A stretch of DNA of 64,000 nucleotides from the NCBI GenBank assembly GCA_028564925.1, contig CM053027.1, forward strand, positions 237,541,713-237,605,712, read 5' to 3'. Under the pieces are notes generated by a model. The model was not told the DNA's origin. It searched no databases and saw only the letters and a program-made list of their open reading frames with translations. Each line of letters starts with the position of its first letter. The stretch's first letter is position 1. Positions 34,959-45,864 of the stretch are shown here, one piece after another. The DNA comes from Lithobates sylvaticus. Its lineage: Eukaryota; Chordata; Amphibia; Anura; Ranidae. The translations under genes and the position numbers were made by a program.

Positions 34959-35858
34959 ATGGTCCGACACGGAACATCGGGGCTTAAAACAGTCGATGAA
35001 CGGCCGCTATCACAGGCTGCGGGGAAATCCAAAGATGGCGCCGGCTCCTCTTCCTCCTGCAAGAAGCCCCCGAAGGACAAACAGCACCAAGCCGGTGAGT
35101 CCTGCTCCCCTGCCCTCACATAAAGACCTGCTGTCCCTACCAAAAGAAAGAAGACACCCACCACTATAAGGGAGCATTTTACTGACTCCCCACAGAGACC
35201 ACGTTTCTCAGCCTCGGCTGCGGCCCCAGAAGTGGAGGAATCAGACCCATGGGAGGAGGCAGGCAGATGGGAGGAGGACAGTGAGCCTGGGGGCCCTTCA
35301 CAACCAGTTATGGCTCCTGGGGGAGAGGGAGAAGGAGAGGACAATGGAGGGGACAAGGAGCTCACTTTAAAACATGTCATGGAAGCTATCCATCAGTGCC
35401 AGTCCACACTGACAACACATTTAATCAGTTAAAATGGACCTATCAATTGTTAAACATGATGTGCAAATGATTTGTTCCAGGATTTCTACTGCAGAACAAC
35501 GCATCAGTGATATGGAAGACTCCATGCAACCTATATCTGCTAATCTACGCATGCAGCAACAAGATTTAAAAGGAACACACTCTGAAACTAGGAGATTTAG
35601 AGGATCGCATGCGCAGAAACAACCTGCGTTTCATTGGCTTTCCAGAAGGAACTGAAGACAAAGATCCAGAACTGTTTCTGGAAAAATGTCTGAAATCGCT
35701 AGTGTTCGCAATTGAACGGGCGCATAGAGTACCTATGTGCCCTCCTCCATCAGGAGCTCCTCCACGTCCTCTTCTGGTGAAGCTACTTCACTTCAGAGAT
35801 AAGGAGGCCATAATGCATACAGCCCATAACCTCTCTGACATCAAGTTCAACGGTAACT
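34959..35858 (+). pseudogene. Tx1 ORF1 remnant
   Basis: ATG at 34959 starts MVRHGTSGLKTVDERP. The frame meets a TAA at 35119. Further text resumes with REHFTDSPQRPRFSASAA, an acidic block (EEAGRWEEDSEPGG), a coiled-coil part (ISTAEQRISDMEDSM) and the RNA-binding start RRNNLRFIGFPEGTED at about 35612. At least three breaks are visible. The layout (basic start, coiled coil, RRM-like region) is that of L1/Tx1 ORF1. Confidence 0.8.
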
Positions 35859-36856
35859 GAATCTCAATTTTTCCAGACTTTTCTGCCACCACACAGTAAC
35901 AAAGAGCTGCATTTACTGCGGTGAAGCGGCGCCTTCGAGACAAGCAGCTCAGTTATAGCAATTATAGCTATACCCGGCCAAACTAAGGGTCATCAATGAT
36001 GGCAAAGCTCAATTTCAGAAGCCTCTGATTGGCTTGACGGTCTAGGATAAGTCCTTGCAGTCTTTTATAGAGCTTTAATTTGTAGGTTACCAAACCTGGT
36101 TCAATTCTTACAGGCAACTGTTGTTGCAGAGTTCTTGGCTCAGTTCATCCCCCTTTCTTTCTTTTTTTTTTCTTCTCTTTAAGACTCTCCTGGAAGTAGC
36201 AGAACTACTTGTCAGACACAGGAAAGCAGAAAATGTGATATGTAGGCTTTGATTCTTCTGCATTAGCAATGCTATGGAGACCTACCCCTTAAGAGACGTA
36301 CCTCTGGGGCTGGGTGCTCCGCCCCTACAATTGATTAGTGACTGCCAATGCACTTTATAACAGGGCTATGCTCAGAACCCGTATTAGGTGGGCGATGGCA
36401 GTTTCAAATGAGAATTCTCAAAAGGATGCACAACCCTAGGCTGTATTCTATGAAGGTGCTAATATTGCTCGACATGACATTTACAGTACTTTTTTTGTAA
36501 TATTAAGTTGCTCCAGTAGACAATATGGAACTAATACCACTTTAGCTGAGGGATCTTTCTGGTCACCTCTCAGGTTACTTTCATGGTTTCTGGGATAAAG
36601 CTTGTTGAAGTTTGGGGCAATGAGCAGGGAGGGGGGACGGGCAAGTTTATATTTACTTGTTTTTCTTTTCCTTTTTGTTTTTTGGGTTTTTCTTTGCACT
36701 GCACAGATATGCTTTAAAAAGGTACTAACAATGTGTTACGTCAACTTGTGGAAATGTTACTTAACACCATGTTGGACACAGGCATGCCTAGGACAGCTAG
36801 GCGGTCCCCAGAGTGTAGCACAATACTTTTTGAGTCATTGCCCTTACTCCCCAAAA

Positions 36857-38283
36857 ATGAGTCTTAAATGTCTTACATGGAATGTTAGAGACCTGAACTC
36901 AAAGATCAAACGATCTTTGGTCTTTGACTATCTCAAATGCACAAAAACGCATATTATACTGCTTCAACTCATCTAGTGGAATCTAAGGCCATGGCTTTGA
37001 AAAAAAAACACATTACCCATGCTTTTCATGCAACATACTCCACTTACTTTAGAGGAGTTTCTATACTAATTCTCAAGTCTCTACCAATCCAGGTAGTAGA
37101 AGTTAAGACTGACCCACAAGGATGTTATGTTGCTTTGGTCTTCAAATATATGGAGGTACTATATACCATAGTCAATGTTTATATCCCACCACCTTTCGAA
37201 TTACAAAAACTAGCGGATTGTATGTCCGCAGTGCTTCCTATGGTGCAAGGTCACCTCATCATAGGGGGTGATTTTAATAGGGTCGTGGATACAGAGATGG
37301 ATAGACTCCGGTGTGCTAGACCACAGTCTCCCGCCTTAAGAGAATGGGCAGCTGCCTATGATTTTATTGAAATATGGCAGTGGAAACAAGAGGGAGTTCT
37401 CCTGCTCATCGGAGTCATATAAATCTCTGTCCCAAATAGACATGTTCTTCATATCTAGAGATGCTTTACAGAAAGTGGAGGAAGTATCTTATTTGCCGAG
37501 GGCACTTTCTGATCATTCTCCATTGGAGCTTATCGTGCGAGTGTCTAGGTCTCCAGGTTGCCAGGTTTTGCGGATAAGTCCTTATTGGTTGGTGGAGCCG
37601 TTAGTCTTATACGCTTGTATGGATGCTATAACCGAATTTTGGCAGGAGAATGCCCGGGAAGTGTCATAATTAATTACCTGGGATTCCTTCAAGGCGGTAC
37701 TAAGAGGAGCTTATATGAAAGGAGTTCAGACCTTAAAAAGGCCAATGGGGAACAGGTACTTACTCTGGCTTCCGTATTGAAGGAGGCTGTGTAACATTAC
37801 GTCAGGGATCCCTCCTCAACTTGCTATAAATTGCTGCAAGATGCCCAAAGGGCGTATGAGCTGGCGCTTGTGTCAAAGACTCAGAAGCGCTTATTGTATC
37901 AGTGCCAGAGAATTTTTGACACAGGAGATAAAAATGGGAGGCTTCTTGCCTTCTTAGCTAAACCTATACCTGACCCCATTAACATTTCTAATGTATATGA
38001 TAGTTCAACCACTCTTCAAGCCTCCCAGGATCAGATTATGGAGACCTTCCTACAATTTTATTCAGACCTCTATAAATCTCAAGCTCATTATACTCCCCCG
38101 GAACTATATGAATATGTAGACTCTATAACTTTCCCTACCTTGTCAGATGAACAACAACTATCCCTGGAAGCGCCCATCTCCATAGAAGAGATAGACCATG
38201 CCCTTAAAAACTTTGCCAAACATAAAACCCCGGGGCAGGATGGATTCCCCATTGAGCAGTTGTATCCCTTGAAGCCCACACAG
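36857..38283 (+). pseudogene. Tx1 ORF2 remnant: endonuclease and RT start
   Basis: ATG at 36857 gives MSLKCLTWNVRDLNSKIKRS, the endonuclease N-terminus. A frame change near 36950 leads to a part with GGDFNRVVDTEMDRLR at about 37265. Another change near 37400 leads to SQIDMFFISRDALQ and LSDHSPLELI, the last endonuclease motifs. After more breaks the linker DAQRAYELALVSKTQKRL (37836) and RT start HKTPGQDGFPIEQLY (38221) are seen. The catalytic RT motif is absent. Confidence 0.85.
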
Positions 38284-38386
38284 CCCACACGATCAGACTC
38301 ATGGAGGTCCCGACCTGTATGCCCATTTGCCTGTCCGTGACATTCTGCCGATGTACATCTGTGTGCGCCGGTCGGGAACTGGTTAA
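38284..38386 (+). repeat. End of a TTAA-type frog repeat
   Basis: The text from about 38300 to ggtcgggaactggttaa matches the end style of the repeats near 19960 and 21012. It is truncated at the Tx1 junction. Confidence 0.5.
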
Positions 38387-38852
38387 ATCACGTTAAATAA
38401 CCTTAAATAACCTTTAAATCACCTGCACACAATCAGTGCTCGTGATACAGTTGTTACCTTTGAGTACTACTGCTTGAACCAGCTGATATATGCTCTGTAT
38501 ATTTTGTGTATGACCCAGCTAGTTTTGACCCTGCTTGCTCGCTTCTGATTCGGTACCGTTTGGACTCTGATCTACCTATGTATGACCCAGCTTGCCCAGA
38601 CTACGCTTTGCCTGATTCTACTGTAGTACCTTCATCTGCAGCGGTGAAGTACAAGGTGCAGCTAACACCTACCTTCATCTGCAGCTGTGAACTACAAGCA
38701 CCAGCCAACATCTACCTTCATCTGCAGCGGTGAACTACAAGTCCCAGCTGACCTGCTCTGTTTAGACCTGCTCATGGTATGTGCTCTTGTTCCTTGAACT
38801 CTTTGCATAATCAGCACACCTGAACTGTTACCTGTTATCTGCTCCTAGCCTG
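38387..38852 (+). repeat. Unclassified repeat, LTR-like in style, with ~45-bp tandem units
   Basis: It contains three tandem units of about 44 bp at about 38628-38755, each with ccttcatctgcagc then gtgaactacaag. The surrounding pyrimidine-rich text (gacccagcttgcccagac) resembles LTR sequence of vertebrate Gypsy-like elements, but no ends or coding parts were found, so this is weak. Confidence 0.35.
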
Positions 38853-39337
38853 ACAATTATGAACAGTTCCAAATACCAGTCAATACTGGCACAAAACCTT
38901 CAGGCTTCTGCTAGAAAGCTGAACATGAAGAGGAACTTCATCTTTCAGCATGACAACGACCCAAATCATACATCCAAATCAACAAAGGAATGGCTTCACC
39001 AGAAGAAGATTAAAGTTTTGGAATGGCCCAGTCAGCGCCCAGATCTGAATCCGATTGAAAATCTGTGGGGTGATCTGAAGAGGGCCGTGCACAAGAGATG
39101 CCCTCACAATTGCCCCGGACAGATTTGGAGTGTTTTTGCAAAGAAGAGTGAGCAAATATTGCCATGTCAAGTTGTGCCATGCTGATAGACTCACACTCAA
39201 AAAGACTGGGTGCTGTAAAAAAAACAAAAGGTGCTATAACAAAGTATTAGTTTAAGGGTGTGCACACTTATGCAACCATATTATTTTAGGTTTTTATTTC
39301 CCTCCACCTAAAAGATTTCAGTTTGTTGTTCAACTAA
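38853..39337 (+). mobile_element. Tc1-like 3' half (Tc1-D), left part
   Basis: From 38859 the transposase C-terminal part is readable: [39 protein letters not shown] and [12 protein letters not shown], that is, the second Asp and the Glu of the DDE triad. The N-terminal half is absent and the C-terminus is diverged. The non-coding 3' part is interrupted at 39338 by a foldback element and resumes at 41517. Confidence 0.88.
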
Positions 39338-41516
39338 GGCCGCGTACACACGATCGGAATTCCGGCGGGATTGTCCGCCAGACTAGAGTCCGCCGGACAA
39401 TCTGACCGTGTGTGGGGCTCCGGCTGACTTTTTCTTCCCAAAAGTCCGGCGGACTTAGTTAGAAGTTTTGACTTAAAATTGTCCGCTGGACTCGGCAGTC
39501 CGGCGGACAATCCGGCCGTCTGTGTGCTAGTCCGTGGGACTTTTGAAATGAACGGACTTGCTGACACACGTCGTAAAGTCCGTTCATTTTGAACATGACT
39601 CCAGGTAGACAGAACTAGCGAAGGAAGTCAATGGCGCCGCGCCGCTCGGCGAGATTGACACCTCGCTAGCCCCGTCACCTGGTATGGAATTAAAGGGGAA
39701 TCCCTACGCCGAAAAAACAGCGTGGGGGTCCCCCCCGAATCCATATCAGACCCTTATCCGAGCACACAGCCCGGCCGGTCAGGAAAGGGGGTGGGGACGA
39801 GCGAGCGCCCCCCCCTCCTGAGCCGTACCAGGCCGCGTGCCCTCAACATGGGGGGTGCCCTGGGGAAAGGGGGGCCCTGTGGCCCCCCCACCCCAAAGCA
39901 CCTTGTCCCCATGTTGATGAGGACAAGGGCCTCTTCTGAACAACCCTGGCCGTTGGTTGTCGGGGTCTGCGGGCGGGGGGCTTATCGGAATCCGGGAGCC
40001 CCCTTTAATAAGGGGGCCCCCAGATACCAGCCCCCCCACCCTATGTGAATGAGTATGGGGGTACGATGTACCCCTACCCATTGACCTGGTGAAAAAAAAG
40101 TGTAAAAAAAAAACACAATTTTTTAAAATACTTTATTGCACAGCTCCGGGGGTCTTCTTCCGTCTTGGGGGGTCTTCTCGCCGGACTCCTCCGCTATCTT
40201 CTGCTCTTTTACTAGCTCTTTTATTAGCGGAGGAGCCCGGCTTTCTCCTTCGTCGTTGCCACCATCTGGGGGTCTTGTTCCGTCTTCGGGGGTCTTGTCC
40301 CGCTCTTCTGTTCTTCTTGCCGGGCCTCCGATTTCTTCTTCCAGCTCTTTTACTAGCGGTGGCCCGGGATTCTGTTGCCGTCACTGTCGCTGTCGCCGCC
40401 GCCTTCTTCTGCTTCTTGTTCTTCTTTCTTCATCCGATGTTGACACGGCGCTGTCTCCTCTTCTAATGGCCCAGACGCGTTATGCTGTGACTTATATAGG
40501 TGTAAGGGGCGGGCCACCGTCTCATGTCACATGGTGACCCCACCTTCCTATGATGTCACAGTCCCGGAGGATGCTGGGACTGTGACATCATAAGGGGGCA
40601 AGGTCACCATGTGACATGAGTCGGTGGCCCCGCCCCTTGTCCCTATAAACCGCTAGTAAAAGAGCTGGAAGGAGAAAGCGGAGGCCCTGCAAGAAGAACA
40701 GAAGAGCTGGACAAGACCCCCGAAGTCGGAACAAGACCCCCAGACGGCGGCGGCGATGAAGGAGAAAGCCGGGCTCCTCCGCTAGTAAAAGAGCTAGTAA
40801 AAGAGCAGAAGATAGTGGAGGAGTCTGGCGAGAAGACCCTCCAAGACGGAAGAAGACCCACGGAGCTGTGCAATAAACTATTTTTAAAAATTGTGTTGTT
40901 TTTATTTACACCAGGTGAATGGGTAGGGGTACATTGTACCCCATACTCATTCACATAGGGTGGGGGGCCGGAATCTGGGGGCCCCCTTATTGAATTATTG
41001 ATAAGCCCCCCGCCCCCCGGAGATCCCAACAACCAACGGCCAGGGTTGTCGGGAAGAGGCCCTTGTCCTCATCAACATGGGGACAAGGTGCTTTGGGGTG
41101 GGGGGGCTGCAGGGCCCCCCTTTCCCCAAGGCACCCCCCATGTTGAGGGCCTTTCCTGACCGGCCGGGCTGCGTGCTCGGACAAGGGTCTGATATGGATT
41201 TGGGGGGACCCCCACACGTAGGGATTCCCCTTTAAATCTATACCAGGTGACGGGGCTAGCGAGGTGTCAATCTCGCCCATCGAGGCGGCGGCATTGACTT
41301 CCTTCGCTAGTCCCGTCTACCTGGAGTCACGTTCTAAATGACCGGACTTTACTCCGTGTGTGGGGCAAGTCCGTTCATTTCAAAAGTTCAGCGGACTTCT
41401 GCCAAAACTCCAGCGGATTGTCCGCCGGAAAAGTCCGGGCGCGTGTGGGCAAGTCCACACATTCGGAAAGTCCGGCGGATAGTCCGGCCGAAAAGTCCAA
41501 TCGTGTGTACGTGGCA
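39338..41516. mobile_element. Foldback element, shell 2, with palindromic module 3, TAA-flanked
   Basis: Inverted ends GGCCGCGTACACACGATCGG (39338) and a mirror ending cgtgtgtacgtggca (41516), flanked by TAA on both sides (39335-39337 and 41517-41519), as in PIF/Harbinger-type insertions. The outer arms carry many short gtccggcgga repeats. The inner part (39716-41225) is palindromic module 3, and there is no transposase. Insertion into the Tc1-D 3' region is clear because the Tc1 text continues on the far side. Confidence 0.82.
39716..41225. repeat. Palindromic module 3
   Basis: It has the same block order as module 1, with different text in the central half. The axis is at about 40581, in the hairpin tatgatgtcacagtccc and its mirror. 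CCTATATAAG (minus, 40491-40500) with a GC box at 40505-40515, and ccctataaac (40641-40650) with cgcccc just before it, face outward. AATAAA lies at 40132-40137 (minus) and 40872-40877 (plus), beyond the purine-rich tracts on each side. Confidence 0.8.
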
Positions 41517-41657
41517 TAAGTTATATGAGTTAAGTTAGGTCACATTAAAGGTGGAAAAGGTCTGAAATAATTTATATTTGTCTCATTTTTTTTACATCAC
41601 AGTAACCTGACATTTTAGACTGTGTAGACTTTTTATATCCAATGTATAATAAAGCAG
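41517..41657 (+). mobile_element. Tc1-D, right end
   Basis: It continues the Tc1 3' sequence (ggtcacattaaaggtggaaa at 41538) to a terminal-repeat-like tgtgtagactttttatatcc near 41620-41640. Confidence 0.78.
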
Positions 41658-42046
41658 ATATCTCCAAAATATGGCCGTGGGCCAAATTTAAACCAATCCA
41701 GATTGCTTCCAGCCCACAGCTAGGGTCAGGTGTGCTGCCTTTTCTGGTTGGTTGCTAGGACCACTGTCCTAGCAAGTGATGACATGCTTGCCCCAGCAGG
41801 AGGTTGGACTTTTCCAAATTCCTACTCCCGCCCTGCTGCTACAATAATTGCAGTCACTCTGTAAGCAAGGTAGATGTTGAACACTTGATAGAGAATCTGA
41901 TGTAATGGGGGCTCTGAGGTAAGGAAGGACTCTGATGGAGACTGAAAAAAGACCCCGGTAATAAAGGAAAGTAGAGTATAAGACTTTTACTAGCTGCTTT
42001 TGTCATTTTTCTACTGGTGCACTGGGTGACTAGGTTGTAATATTAT

Positions 42047-42079
<33 letters not shown>
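41658..42079. other. Unassigned, ending in a (TA)n run
   Basis: 41660-41800 resembles a MITE end (atatggccgtgggccaaatt). A (TA)n microsatellite lies at about 42050-42079. No coding content was seen. Confidence 0.45.
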
Positions 42080-42087
<8 letters not shown>

Positions 42088-42411
42088 TATAACAAACATG
42101 TCATACCTGCTCTGTGCAATGGTTTGCACTTTGATCCCCCACAGGCGCTCCTTGCCCCTCCCTCCTGCTGAGTGCCCCCATAGCAAGCTCTGTTTGTCCA
42201 TTCAGCCTCGCCCTTGCTCTATCCTTATTGGCTCGCTGGCTGTGATTGACAGGCTGTCTCAGCCAATGAGGAGGCAGAGACTTTGGAGAGCCGCTTTTCT
42301 TGTGCACATCGCTGGATCAAGAATGGGGCTCGGGTAAGTATTAGGGGGGCTGCTGCACTATAGAATGCACAAAGGTAAAAAGCCTTGAGCCTTTACAACC
42401 ACTTTAACTAT
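42080..42411. repeat. TTAA-type MITE copy
   Basis: It ends gcctttacaaccactttaac at about 42408, the inverse of the terminus at 19980. The inner text (ctgctctgtgcaatgg) is shared in inverse with 20940-20990. Confidence 0.6.
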
Positions 42412-43089
42412 TTCTGTAGTTTGTTATATAGATGCACCTGTATTATATTCCTTATTAGTCTAATAGTACAGTAGATTTTCTTAGACTAGGTTTACACTCA
42501 TGTGCACTTGCAGACAAATCCCACTAATCTTTAACAGATGTGTGGGGGTGCTATTCATTCTAAACACATTTGGCACCTTTTGGGGGGGAGCAGATACCTG
42601 TCTCCACTTCCGAGAGTCTAGGCCGTGGCGAATTACATCACAGCTTGGCTCCCTCCTCCTTCCTCCGCCACTGGGCCAGTAGGAGAGCACAGCTGTGTCT
42701 CCGAAATGCGCAGTAGGGACCTGGCGTGAAGCCGTAATGCTACACTTCCGGGTTCCCTTACCCGCAATGGCGGCGGCAACACCCGACAGCTGATGGAAAC
42801 ATCAGCTGCGGTGCTGACATCGCTGGATGCCAGGACAGGTAAGCGTCCTATTATTAAAAGTCACCTGCTGCAGTATGTGTAGCTGCTGGCTTTTAATTTT
42901 TGCAGGATGGGCGGACTTCCTCTTTAAAGAAAAACTATAATGTTTGTTTAATATATTTTAGATTCTTTACAAGATCACATCATTTGTATTTTATATCTTA
43001 AATTTTAATATTTTCATTGTTTTTTGTTCATTATTTTATAACTCTATAACACTTTTTTTGCAGAGCATGCAGAGTTTTCTAATACAAAA
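42412..43089. repeat. Unassigned, containing a TTAA-type MITE (42560-42930)
   Basis: A GC-rich stretch ends ggatgggcggacttcctctt then TAAAG, like the end of the element at 16889-16907. Flanking sequence to 43089 is AT-rich and unassigned. Confidence 0.45.
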
Positions 43090-44400
43090 GCCCAAAACTG
43101 CCTGCTAACTTGAGAAACTAAAAATCCAAATGAGCTGTTTGAGCAAGCAGGCTTAGCAAGAGATTTGTCCTTCATCTGACCCATTTAACTGTGTAATATG
43201 TTATCTACCGCCTCTCAGGCTTCTTTGCAAAAGTCTAGTCCTGCTATTTTCAACATAACACCAAATCAGCTAGGGCCGGTTCACACCATGAATTGCACAG
43301 AAACGTGCTGTGCGTTCCTGTGCGATTCAGATGTGATCTGGGAGCAGTGCAATTTCAGCCCATTCATATGAATGAGCTAAAATCGTGCCTAACCACACCA
43401 AAAGTAGTGCATGTTCTATTTTACAAAGTGCACAGCAACCACAATCTGCATCAGAGAGCATATGCTACTAGCGTAGCATGCGCTCTGATGCAGGCAAAGG
43501 CACTGCACTTGCGACCTGTGTTTAAGGTGTTGTTAAGTTGACACAGACACCTGGTGGAGATTGCAAGTGCAGTGCGTATTGAATGCAGTGTGTGAGACAC
43601 GCGCAGAGCAGGGATTTTCTGCACCATTCCCTGGTGTGAACTGACCCTTAAAGAGGAGCTGCAGAGTAGCCTTGAGTGCACTGCTGTCTGTGAATGGTAA
43701 ATGTGAATTATTCATATGTAATATTTCACATTCTTATTCAGATTTACTAGAATTTAGAGACAGTTCACACCCGAACGCGATGCAGGAAACCCGTGTTCCG
43801 TGTGCTTTTCCCACACAGCATTCAAAACACACAGCACTTGCGATCTGCAGGGGGTGTCTGTGTCAACTTTATGACACCCGGAATGCAAGTCGCAAACGCA
43901 GTGCATTTGCCTGCACCGGATCGCAAAGTACAGTAGTACCATGCAATCTGGATGCTGTGCGTTTTGTAAAAAGTAGTGCATGTGCTACTTTTTGGTGCAG
44001 TCTGGTACAATTTCAGCCTAGTCAAATAGGGTTCCTGTGCAATTCATGGTGCGAATACTCAAAAAGCTATTATTACATTATTAAATATGATTATTATATA
44101 TCTTCATCCATCCATATGTTTATTTTTTATGTCCTAAGTTAGGAGAATACGAAATATCACATATGAATATTTCAAGTTTACCACTTACTGTTGGCAGATG
44201 TTGGTGCAATTAAGCTGCAACTCTCCACCAACTGATTTGCTTCAATGCTGAAAATAGCAGATATAGCCTGCTGCCAACAAGCCTCAAGTATCAGTACATA
44301 ACCTAGATGGCCTAGAGGTAGATGGGTCAGATGAAGGACACATTTCTTGCTCAAACAGCTGATTTGGGTTATCAGTTTGTAAAGTTAGCAGGCAGTTACA
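43090..44400. mobile_element. Foldback element with ~185-bp arms enclosing two MITEs
   Basis: The left arm (about 43090-43272) and right arm (about 44217-44400) are inverted copies. For example, aactgcctgctaacttgaga and gtccttcatctgaccca on the left recur complemented near 44390 and 44320. Between them lie two MITEs with ends ggttcacaccatgaattgca (43280) and ggtgtgaactgaccctta (ends 43650), then gttcacacccgaacgcgatg (43764) and a mirror ending near 44057. Confidence 0.7.
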
Positions 44401-44824
44401 CACATATATAACTATGTATGCATGTACAATACATGTGATTGGGATTTTTTTCCGGTTAAATCTTCCACTGTGGGAATGGAAAAATGATTAGACGCTTAGA
44501 AACTGTGCAGAAGTAGAATTGTATACTTACATCTGAATACCAGCTTTTGTAAATCAAGTCACCCGAAAAATTAAATAAAGAAATGTTTTTCCTCAAACCC
44601 AAGTCTGATGTGGGAACACAGTGATTGTACACATTGGAAAAGTGCAGTGATTGTCCTTTGTGCCAGAGTGCAGATACATTCTATTGCTGTTGAGCGTGGG
44701 TGCATGTGTGGCAAAGTGGGTCATTGTAAAGATAATATCTCTTTGGTGCCTTAGGTTGCCGGTGTATATGCTTTATATAAAACGTTATTTGTATTAAATA
44801 TGACCCCATTATCCTAATGGAGTT
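44401..44824. other. Unassigned
   Basis: No recognisable genes or terminal repeats. Confidence 0.35.
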
Positions 44825-45046
44825 TTAAAGTGGATGTAAACCGGAGAATTTTTTTTTTTATGTCATAATGTAGAGTATAAGATAATATTCCTATAATTTG
44901 AGCCCAGTCTTGCCACAAAGAGTTAACCCAGCTCTGAGCAATCCTCTTTTATTGTTCAGTGAGATAAATCTTGACAAACAGAGAAAAACTTTGTCAAATC
45001 CTCCCCCTTGCTGTGAGTGACAGGTGATTTACATATCTCGTGTACT
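44825..45046 (+). repeat. TTAA-type MITE end, copy b
   Basis: It starts tttaaagtggatgtaaacc and matches 18858-19075 with small differences. It runs into the second gap. Confidence 0.7.
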
Positions 45047-45502
45047 NNNNNNNNNNNNNNNNNNNNNNNNNNNNNNNNNNNNNNNNNNNNNNNNNNNNNN
45101 NNNNNNNNNNNNNNNNNNNNNNNNNNNNNNNNNNNNNNNNNNNNNNNNNNNNNNNNNNNNNNNNNNNNNNNNNNNNNNNNNNNNNNNNNNNNNNNNNNNN
45201 NNNNNNNNNNNNNNNNNNNNNNNNNNNNNNNNNNNNNNNNNNNNNNNNNNNNNNNNNNNNNNNNNNNNNNNNNNNNNNNNNNNNNNNNNNNNNNNNNNNN
45301 NNNNNNNNNNNNNNNNNNNNNNNNNNNNNNNNNNNNNNNNNNNNNNNNNNNNNNNNNNNNNNNNNNNNNNNNNNNNNNNNNNNNNNNNNNNNNNNNNNNN
45401 NNNNNNNNNNNNNNNNNNNNNNNNNNNNNNNNNNNNNNNNNNNNNNNNNNNNNNNNNNNNNNNNNNNNNNNNNNNNNNNNNNNNNNNNNNNNNNNNNNNN
45501 NN
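45047..45502. other. Assembly gap (N)
   Basis: 456 undetermined bases between a MITE and a short tandem array of atcagtgccc units (45520-45590). The array itself may have caused the gap. Confidence 1.
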
Positions 45503-45602
45503 TCATGTATCAAATAAATCAGTGCCCATCAGTGTCGCCCATCAGTGCCATCTATCAGTGCCCATCAGTGCCATCTATCAGTGGTAGAGATGAAGACTCT
45601 TT
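45503..45602. repeat. Short tandem array of catcagtgcc-type units
   Basis: Variants of cccatcagtgccatctatca are repeated several times, emerging from the gap. Confidence 0.85.
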
Positions 45603-45829
45603 ATGAGTTGAAATGCCAACCTGACGGACTATCGCGGCACCTGAACAAAAACGGATATTCCGTAATAGATATTTCATTGATTTATTAGAAAAATATAAAC
45701 AGTAATATACAAAAATACATATAGAAAAATAAAAAAATAAATATTGTTAAAGGTTTAGTCATTGGATATAGGATATACATAGAGACATTTCAATTTCCAT
45801 TGGTAAATTTTACATGCTGGTCAGAAGAT

Positions 45830-45864
45830 GGTTGACGCGTTTCGCTTTTTGCTTCATCAGAACC
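45830..45864 (-). ncRNA. Hammerhead-ribozyme-like motif, left arm
   Basis: On the minus strand: stem I half GGTT, core CTGATGA, an extra A, a short stem-loop GC-AAAAA-GC, core GAAA, then the self-complementary ACGCGT ending in the cleavage-site-type GTC, and stem I half AACC. Penelope-like elements are known to carry minimal hammerheads with a very short stem III that may act as dimers. The extra A after CTGATGA departs from the textbook core, so self-cleavage is uncertain. Confidence 0.65.

Larger units (their letters stand above)
34838..38283 (+). mobile_element. Tx1-type LINE, both ORFs degraded, 3' part missing
   Basis: It begins ggcggcgtggccagcagcgg at 34838, cutting Tc1-C. ORF1 and the first part of ORF2 are present, but the sequence stops near 38283, just after the start of the RT domain, and joins a TTAA-type repeat. 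LINEs usually lose their 5' end, so loss of the 3' end points to a later deletion or recombination. Confidence 0.82.

Noticed and set aside
36602-36976. A hydrophobic 124-codon open frame with a membrane-like segment
   Set aside because: It overlaps the start of the Tx1 ORF2 and reads partly through its 5' non-coding spacer. The endonuclease motif begins at its end.
43293-44142. Cys-rich open frames at 43293-44142 as small secreted proteins
   Set aside because: They lie in tandem MITEs with inverted ends, and both strands are open because of low stop density in the GC-balanced repeat.
45520-45600. Short repeats near the second gap as a CRISPR-like array
   Set aside because: Units are contiguous variants of catcagtgcc with no spacers, and the context is a vertebrate genome.
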